Notes under the pieces: model-generated
Database searches by the model: none
The model's input: only the letters and a program-made list of their open reading frames with translations
Told to the model about the DNA's origin: nothing
Part shown: positions 7,495 through 12,613 of the stretch, in pieces
Layout: the number at the start of each line of letters is the position of its first letter
Numbering within the stretch: the stretch's first letter is position 1
Source of the DNA: Thermoplasmata archaeon
Lineage (GTDB): Archaea; Thermoplasmatota; E2; DHVEG-1; B8-G13
Length of the DNA stretch: 12,613 nt
Assembly: GCA_021162485.1 (NCBI GenBank)
Contig: JAGGYP010000062.1
Span: forward strand, 1 to 12,613
Direction of reading: 5' to 3'
Position numbers and translations under genes: made by a program

Positions 7495-8136
7495 ATGGAT
7501 ATTGATGAATTGAAAGAAAAGATCATAGAGGTTGGTATACAACTTTTAAAAGAGAATCTGACACATGGAACATGTGGAAATATTAGCTGCAGAGTTGATA
7601 AGGAGAAAATATTGATTACGCCTAGTAGTTTGCCCTATGGGGATATAAAACCAGATGATATCTTGCTTGTAAACCTTGATGGAGAGGTTTTAGAAGGTAA
7701 GAGAAACCCCTCGGTTGAGACACCATTTCATACAGCTATTTACAAAAACAGGGATGATGTCAAGGCGATTATACACACACATTCTCAGTATGCCCTGGCA
7801 GTTTCATCTGTTGTGGATTCTATCCCTGTGTTTCTTGATGAAATATTTTCTCATATAGGTGGAGAGCTAACAGTAAGCCGGTATGCTCTTCCTGGAAGTG
7901 ATGAGCTTGCTGAGAATTTATTAAATGTTCTTGGAGACAAAAATGCTGCTTTGCTTTCTAATCATGGAGCTGTTTGCTGTGGTAAAAACCTGGATGAGGC
8001 ATTTGAAGTTGCTAGAGTAGTTGAACAGATTTGCAAAATCTTTATACTCTCCTCCTGTCTAGGCAAGACTAAGGTTTTACCTGAGGAGGGCAGGGAATAT
8101 CAGAGAGCTATGTTTGAAATGAAAAAAGAGTTTTGA
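7495..8136 (+). CDS. Class II aldolase, L-fuculose-phosphate aldolase type
   Basis: Zinc-dependent class II aldolase of the FucA/AraD/adducin family. The typical reaction is cleavage of a ketose 1-phosphate to dihydroxyacetone phosphate plus an aldehyde. Seen (from ATG 7495, 213 residues; E. coli FucA has 215): phosphate-site GTCGNIS (25-31), TPSSLPY (42-48), PSVETPFH with the catalytic acid Glu75, and zinc ligands His94 and His96 (HTHSQ) and His157 (NHGAV). These lie within two residues of FucA's Glu73, His92, His94 and His155. An AraD epimerase or OtnC-type decarboxylase activity in the same fold remains possible. Starts at GTG 7483 or ATG 7489 would add up to four residues; AGGTGA at 7481-7486 favours 7495. 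Last gene of the cassette; it directly follows the kinase, whose product is probably its substrate (inference). Confidence 0.9.
   Translation: MDIDELKEKIIEVGIQLLKENLTHGTCGNISCRVDKEKILITPSSLPYGDIKPDDILLVNLDGEVLEGKRNPSVETPFHTAIYKNRDDVKAIIHTHSQYALAVSSVVDSIPVFLDEIFSHIGGELTVSRYALPGSDELAENLLNVLGDKNAALLSNHGAVCCGKNLDEAFEVARVVEQICKIFILSSCLGKTKVLPEEGREYQRAMFEMKKEF
8122..8127 (-). terminator. Candidate oligo-T terminator of the - strand unit
   Basis: An A6 run on the + strand gives a U6 tract in the - strand transcript, about 14 bases after the aldehyde dehydrogenase stop and inside the last codons of the aldolase gene. Such tracts can suffice for archaeal termination; the evidence is position and composition only. 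Confidence 0.25.
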
Positions 8137-8140
8137 GAAT

Positions 8141-9670
8141 TTATTTGTTACGCATGAGTTTTATCATTGCAGGTAAACCCTTTATTTTATCAACTGTTTT
8201 TTCTGAGAATAGGCTTTTAAAAGTTGTTAAAAACCTCTCATATTTTTCTTTTCCAAATGGGTACCAGTTGATCTCTGTCTCCTTTTTCCCTTTTTCTATC
8301 ATAACTGCTTTGATGTTTGAAAATGCATATAAGCCATAGGGTCCATGGTATCTTCCCATGCCGCTTTGTTTTGTACCACCAAAGGGCAGGGCAAAGTTTG
8401 CAGATGCTGTCAGTGCATTGTTTATAGCTACACCACCACATTTTATCTGCCGAGCTATTCTAACAGCTCTATCTATATCGTCTGACCAAACACTCGCGTT
8501 TAGACCATATATAGTATCATTTGCAAGCTTTACAGCTTCTTTTTCATCCTTGAATTTCATTATACATATTACAGGTCCAAAGGTTTCCTCTTTCATTATT
8601 TTCATTTTGTGATTTACATTTACTAAAACAGTTGGTGGGAAAAACATGCTTTTACCCTTTCTTTTTCCTCCGACAAGTATCTTAGCGCCTTTTTTAACAG
8701 CATCTTTTATGTGATCCTCAACAATTTTTATCTGATCCGGAGATGTCATAGAGCCGATATCATAGTCTCCATTCCATCCTTGTCTAAGTTTTTTGACCTT
8801 CTCCACAACCAGTTTAACAAAATCATCATAAACATTCTCCTGCACATATATGCGTTCTATGGCTACGCAGGCTTGTCCAGAGTTTAGAAGGCTGCCCCAA
8901 ACTGCTGCATTTGTAGCTCTTTCAAGGTTTACATCTTCAAATACAATCATTGGATCCTTTCCACCTAGCTCTAACTCAACTGGGATCAAATACTTGGCAG
9001 CTTTTTCCATTATAATCCTACCTGTAGTTGTACTGCCTGTCAAAAAGATTTTATCAGGTTTTCCCTCAATCAGAGCATCTCCTATCTCTCCTCCTCTTCC
9101 ATAAACAACAGTTACCACTCCTTTTTCGAAACCACTTTTTTCTAATATTTCTTCTATCAGCATTCCAGTATATGTTGCTAACTCAGATGGCTTGTAGATA
9201 ACAACATTACCAGCAATTATTGCTGATATTATAGGTATAAAAGACAAGTTAAAAGGATAATTCCATGGAGCTATAACAAGTATAACACCTAATGGCTCAT
9301 AGAAAACATATGATTTTTTTCCTATCAACGAAATTGGATTTCTAACCTTTTTATCTTTTAAAATCTTTTTTGCATTTTTTTCATAATAGGAAATGCAATC
9401 TAGAACAGGAAAGATTTCCATTAGCAATGCCTCGCTTTTTATTTTACCTAGATCCTTAGAAATTTTTTCAGCGATTTCCTCCATGTTTTCTACAATATAT
9501 CTCTTTATCTTCCTAACCTCTTCAATTCGTTGTTCAATAGTGGTGTTTTTAAAAGATTCTGCTTTTTCACGTGCTTTTTTGTATGCATCTAATATTTGTT
9601 TTCTAGTCCAACATTTTTTAACACCTAGTTTTTCACCTGTAGCTGGATTTGTCATTATTATTTCTGACAT
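8141..9670 (-). CDS. NAD(P)-dependent aldehyde dehydrogenase
   Basis: Soluble ALDH-superfamily enzyme oxidising an aldehyde to its acid. Seen: 509 residues, oxyanion Asn137 in PWNYPF, cofactor-site Lys160 with KPSE (160-163, the Glu suggesting NAD use), TGSTTTG (211-217), general base Glu234 in ELGGKD, catalytic Cys268 in GQAC, EETFGP (361-366) and the closing PFGGTKQSGMGR (429-440). The C-terminus has an extra tail of about 45 residues with WYPFGKEKYERF, unlike short lactaldehyde or succinate-semialdehyde types; hydrophobic-aldehyde ALDHs often carry such tails (weak inference). The substrate is therefore open: an aldehyde released by the neighbouring aldolase, or a lipid aldehyde. The ATG sits 27 bases after the upstream membrane-protein gene, with no Shine-Dalgarno. 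It runs toward the sugar cassette with a four-base convergent gap, so it is not in that operon. Confidence 0.93.
   Translation of the reverse strand: MSEIIMTNPATGEKLGVKKCWTRKQILDAYKKAREKAESFKNTTIEQRIEEVRKIKRYIVENMEEIAEKISKDLGKIKSEALLMEIFPVLDCISYYEKNAKKILKDKKVRNPISLIGKKSYVFYEPLGVILVIAPWNYPFNLSFIPIISAIIAGNVVIYKPSELATYTGMLIEEILEKSGFEKGVVTVVYGRGGEIGDALIEGKPDKIFLTGSTTTGRIIMEKAAKYLIPVELELGGKDPMIVFEDVNLERATNAAVWGSLLNSGQACVAIERIYVQENVYDDFVKLVVEKVKKLRQGWNGDYDIGSMTSPDQIKIVEDHIKDAVKKGAKILVGGKRKGKSMFFPPTVLVNVNHKMKIMKEETFGPVICIMKFKDEKEAVKLANDTIYGLNASVWSDDIDRAVRIARQIKCGGVAINNALTASANFALPFGGTKQSGMGRYHGPYGLYAFSNIKAVMIEKGKKETEINWYPFGKEKYERFLTTFKSLFSEKTVDKIKGLPAMIKLMRNK
8197..8202 (+). terminator. Candidate oligo-T terminator of the + strand cassette
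   Basis: A T6 run about 60 bases beyond the aldolase stop, in a T-rich stretch inside the antisense of the aldehyde dehydrogenase gene. With only four bases between the convergent genes, + strand transcripts must end within the opposite gene. No hairpin was seen. Confidence 0.25.
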
Positions 9671-9693
9671 AAGAAGGGAATAAGTGGCGGTGT

Positions 9694-9702
9694 TTATTTA
9701 AG
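9694..9702 (-). promoter_or_regulatory. Candidate TATA box giving a leaderless ALDH mRNA
   Basis: On the - strand, CTTAAATAA preceded by A-rich BRE-like sequence lies with its centre 28 bases before the ALDH ATG, and it overlaps the stop codon of the upstream gene. Archaeal transcription starts about 24-28 bases after the TATA centre, so the mRNA would begin at or within a few bases of the ATG. The absence of a Shine-Dalgarno in the 27-base gap agrees with leaderless translation. Confidence 0.5.
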
Positions 9703-12613
9703 TTTTATTTTTAAACGATTTAGCTTTCAAAAAATCCAAAATAATTGGTAAAACCATTAGAAAAATAACGAAACAAAGCATATGGAAACCAATCGAAAGA
9801 CCCCAGTTTGCTTCAATGTTGACATACTCTCCAGTAAACGGGTTTTCTATATTCAAGGTTGAAAAACCTTGTAAACTTCCCAAGCCAACTTTACAGAGTT
9901 CATTCATTGCAAACACATACAACCCAGCAGATGCAATTAAGATAAACAGCCCAATAAACAAAATAGACATCATAATTTTTCTACGTCTTTTTATTAACAC
10001 GGATATAATTCCTAAAAATCCTCCTAAGATGGTTGTTGCAATTATTGCTGATAGAAAAATGTTAAACTCTGGGGGAATATTTGATAATTCACCAACTGAA
10101 TTGTCTCCAAATTTTGTCATAGTTACAATGTTTGAGGGAATTAGATACGCGCTGCACCATCTTTCAATAATATGCGTGGTAGATGAGCCATGTAAGCTCC
10201 ACCATGGTAGAACTAGAGCGCCTATTATTGAAATAAATGCTAGCATTCTAAATAGAAAACTCATGGAAATTTTTCTTAGCAGAAACAGTGACACCATTAC
10301 TATGGTTCCTACTAAAGCAAAGATTTCTACTAGAAGGGGAAAGAAAGGCCCTTTAATAGTTAGAATATAATCACTCCCATCTTTTGTAACATCTAATTTT
10401 TTTGATCCTACAAGATTGCTATCATAATACGCATCTATTTTATAGACTCCAGGAGGTAGAGAAAACATAGCATGGTTGTCCGCGAATTTCTCAATTTTTT
10501 TGTTTTCTCTATTTGCTATAATTTTTATATCATCTAATGGAAGACCTCTTCTATCTAGTATGTCTAGTTTGATATTAAACAAAGGTGTAAAAGTCATATC
10601 GAGCACATTATCCTTAACAGGAACTTTTATATTTTTTTCATCAACAATAGAGCCATGTGAGATTTTTATTATATAATTTGCAGGTAAAAGATTATCAAAC
10701 GAATAGACTCCTTTTCCTGTTTCTCTTGGTATTATATTTGTGGGCTCTTCCATTTCATTACTTGTTAGTAAAACATTAGTCTTCACGCCTGGGGGTAGGC
10801 CAAGTTTATCTTTTACGATGAGTTTTAAGGGGTAGACATCAAGTTTAATTTGTTTTGATTTTTTAAGTAAACCAATTCTTATGTTTTCATCAGCTAGAGA
10901 AAAACCATTGTATAATACTTTAAGTCTGTATTTTCCTATGGGTGCTAGTAATTTGCATTCTCCATCTTCGCTGGTTGTTAAATCAGCAAATGATATATTA
11001 TCTAAAAGTAGGCTGCATTTAACATTTGGTAGACCTTTACCATTTTGATCAACAATTTTTATACTAAACTCTCCCTGGTGAGAGCAAAATATATGGATTT
11101 TCTTATTTTCATCTAGATAAACTTTTTTGACACCTATAAACAAGTTATCCCTAACTCTCCTATAAATTTTAACAATATATTCTCCTTTCTCTAATTTTGG
11201 AAAACGTATCTTTTTGAAAAGAGAAACATCACTCCAGTTAAACAATCCCAAGATACTTTTTAGGCTAAGATTTGATACATCTATATCCAGACCGCCAGAC
11301 AATGATATTCTACTACATATACCAGAAGAAACCAGTTTTCCATCCTTGTATAGCTCTGCATAGGTGTATGAGAAATTCTTGCCGGTTGCTGTTGAAATCA
11401 GCGCTCCTAATGGGAATGATGGGGAAAAATGAGTAAACACAGTCAGATTATACAGTCTTTTTTCCTCTACCTTTTCATTCACTTTTCCTCCTAAGCTGGG
11501 TCTATATTTCAATAGAGACTGAGAGAGCTTGGCCTCTTCTTGGATAAACCTATATCCTCTGCTCTCTGTGGTTAAAAACTCGCTTTCAAATTCAACTACA
11601 AGATTTGAAGGTATGGAGGCGTCTATAGTTGATCCCTTCTCATAGGCGTTTCTAAAACAGTCTACACCTGATGAATATGCTTCTAATCCGGGTATGTCCA
11701 CCTCTTGTTTTTGAACAAATAATAATTGCAAACCATCCCTTTCATTTTCACCAGATTTAATTATACCCTCATTAGATGAGAATATTATACCATGTGCTTT
11801 CCCCTCTATACCCTCATCTACAGAAAACCATGCACGTTTTCCAAGATCATAATCATCTTCGACAGATATTAGGTATTCCTCATTTTCAGCTTTTGGATTA
11901 ACATCAGCCTTGATCTCTTTTATACTATCCTCCTCACTATAAAAGTGAACGTATGGTAAAATTTCACCGGTGTTAAGAAACGGGTTTGCTTCACTCCTTG
12001 TTTTAAAACCACTGCTGAAAACAAAAGAACCTTCTCTCTCTTTATTTTCTATTTCAATTTCCTTTAAAACCTTATGTTTTACTCTTACACAAATTCTTCT
12101 AACATCTGAATTTGAGTGATAGTATTTATAAACATCTGTGGTTCTTATGCTGCCATCAGATGTTGAACTTGTTATACCAAAAGAAACCATTAAATTACCA
12201 TCAACATAAATCTCATTTGAAACAAGTTTTTCCCGTGTTGTTACAAATTTACCATTGGATTTTTCATATTGGAAACAGAAAGAGGTTAATCTATCCCAGT
12301 ATCTGTAGCTGAAATCTTTTTTCCCATTGGTTTGTCTAAAAATTAGCTGAGACGCATATTCAGTCATCATCAAACCTTTGATACCAACACCATATACGCA
12401 AAAACCATCATCCACTATTTTGTAATAATCAATATCTGCTTTTTGCCCTGGAATAGGCTCATAATAATAATGTTCTCTACTAACGTTAACATGATCTGGA
12501 TATTTTACCTCTGGTTTTTCTTCATCATCATAATAAACATAATATTTCTCCTCTCCATCTGCAAACTCAGGGATTAGAAAAACCAAGCTGCAACTACTAA
12601 TATGTGAATCATC
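9698..12613 (-). CDS. Large unrecognised surface protein: beta-rich ectodomain, Ig-like repeats, five membrane helices (5'-partial)
   Basis: I do not recognise the family. Numbered from the TTG at 12586, 962 residues are visible. The frame stays open for nine more codons to the window edge, so the true start is outside and TTG is probably internal. The first visible residues (ISSCSLVFLIPEFADG) look like the end of a signal peptide. Residues about 15-500 are beta-rich, aromatic and probably extracellular. Three tandem carboxypeptidase-regulatory/Ig-like domains follow at about 505-580, 585-658 and 668-745, each with a GLP-type turn and a Y-x-(I/L)-K strand. Membrane helices lie near 748-770, 776-797, 842-865, 871-893 and 928-953. 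Basic clusters RK (771-772), KRRRK (866-870) and the lysine-rich tail put the ectodomain outside by the positive-inside rule. The function is unknown. The gene lies upstream of ALDH on the same strand. Confidence 0.8.
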   Translation of the reverse strand, partial: DDSHISSCSLVFLIPEFADGEEKYYVYYDDEEKPEVKYPDHVNVSREHYYYEPIPGQKADIDYYKIVDDGFCVYGVGIKGLMMTEYASQLIFRQTNGKKDFSYRYWDRLTSFCFQYEKSNGKFVTTREKLVSNEIYVDGNLMVSFGITSSTSDGSIRTTDVYKYYHSNSDVRRICVRVKHKVLKEIEIENKEREGSFVFSSGFKTRSEANPFLNTGEILPYVHFYSEEDSIKEIKADVNPKAENEEYLISVEDDYDLGKRAWFSVDEGIEGKAHGIIFSSNEGIIKSGENERDGLQLLFVQKQEVDIPGLEAYSSGVDCFRNAYEKGSTIDASIPSNLVVEFESEFLTTESRGYRFIQEEAKLSQSLLKYRPSLGGKVNEKVEEKRLYNLTVFTHFSPSFPLGALISTATGKNFSYTYAELYKDGKLVSSGICSRISLSGGLDIDVSNLSLKSILGLFNWSDVSLFKKIRFPKLEKGEYIVKIYRRVRDNLFIGVKKVYLDENKKIHIFCSHQGEFSIKIVDQNGKGLPNVKCSLLLDNISFADLTTSEDGECKLLAPIGKYRLKVLYNGFSLADENIRIGLLKKSKQIKLDVYPLKLIVKDKLGLPPGVKTNVLLTSNEMEEPTNIIPRETGKGVYSFDNLLPANYIIKISHGSIVDEKNIKVPVKDNVLDMTFTPLFNIKLDILDRRGLPLDDIKIIANRENKKIEKFADNHAMFSLPPGVYKIDAYYDSNLVGSKKLDVTKDGSDYILTIKGPFFPLLVEIFALVGTIVMVSLFLLRKISMSFLFRMLAFISIIGALVLPWWSLHGSSTTHIIERWCSAYLIPSNIVTMTKFGDNSVGELSNIPPEFNIFLSAIIATTILGGFLGIISVLIKRRRKIMMSILFIGLFILIASAGLYVFAMNELCKVGLGSLQGFSTLNIENPFTGEYVNIEANWGLSIGFHMLCFVIFLMVLPIILDFLKAKSFKNKT

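Noticed and set aside
8133..8339. Small + strand frame overlapping the aldolase end
   Set aside because: It is antisense to the ALDH C-terminus and has no ribosome-binding site; the ALDH frame there is well supported.
9816..10370. 184-residue open frame on the + strand opposite the membrane protein
   Set aside because: It lies wholly antisense to a continuous coding frame with clear membrane helices, shows no recognisable motif, and has no promoter or ribosome-binding site.
12590..12604. Lipobox-like ISSC at the visible N-terminus of the membrane protein
   Set aside because: The residues before it (DDSH) are polar, whereas a lipobox needs a hydrophobic stretch in front; the hydrophobic part follows the Cys instead.
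1..12613. tRNA, rRNA, CRISPR, insertion sequence or phage features
   Set aside because: Non-coding space totals under 150 bases in short gaps, and no repeats, inverted termini or RNA-like sequences were seen.

Overview
The window reads as AT-rich archaeal DNA, most likely from a euryarchaeal-type lineage. Thermoplasmatota or a relative is possible, but the species cannot be told from this sequence. Three things point to Archaea: an isopentenyl phosphate kinase (final step of the archaeal mevalonate routes), a geranylgeranyl diphosphate synthase of archaeal type, and a GlnRS-like archaeal glutamyl-tRNA synthetase. Spacing also fits: genes overlap or lie a few bases apart, and candidate TATA boxes sit where archaeal ones should.

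Region 1 (23-4524, + strand) is a compact membrane-lipid precursor operon: isopentenyl phosphate kinase, type 2 isopentenyl diphosphate isomerase (fni), GGPP synthase (idsA) and glutamyl-tRNA synthetase (gltX). The enzymes act in sequence: isopentenyl phosphate to IPP, IPP to DMAPP, then IPP plus DMAPP to C20 GGPP for ether lipids. The order resembles the known mevalonate kinase-IPK-fni-RNase J-idsA-gltX cluster of Methanothermobacter, without the RNase J gene.

Region 2 (4525-8136, + strand) starts after an 81-base gap with a plausible TATA box. It encodes a small SCP2 lipid-carrier protein, a D-2-hydroxyacid dehydrogenase, an FGGY sugar kinase that looks LsrK-like, and a class II (fuculose-phosphate type) aldolase. 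The last three are tightly coupled and look like a catabolic cassette: phosphorylate a ketose-like substrate, cleave it to DHAP plus an aldehyde, and process a hydroxy- or oxoacid.

Region 3 (8141-12613, - strand) converges on region 2 with a 4-base gap. It holds an NAD(P)-dependent aldehyde dehydrogenase, apparently with its own leaderless promoter. Upstream of it is a very large unrecognised surface/membrane protein (more than 960 residues): beta-rich ectodomain, three Ig-like repeats and five predicted C-terminal membrane helices. Its reading frame stays open to the right edge, so its true start lies outside the window.

No tRNA, rRNA, CRISPR array, insertion sequence or obvious repeat was seen. 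Almost every base is coding. The least explained items are the LsrK-like kinase/aldolase/dehydrogenase cassette and the large membrane protein.
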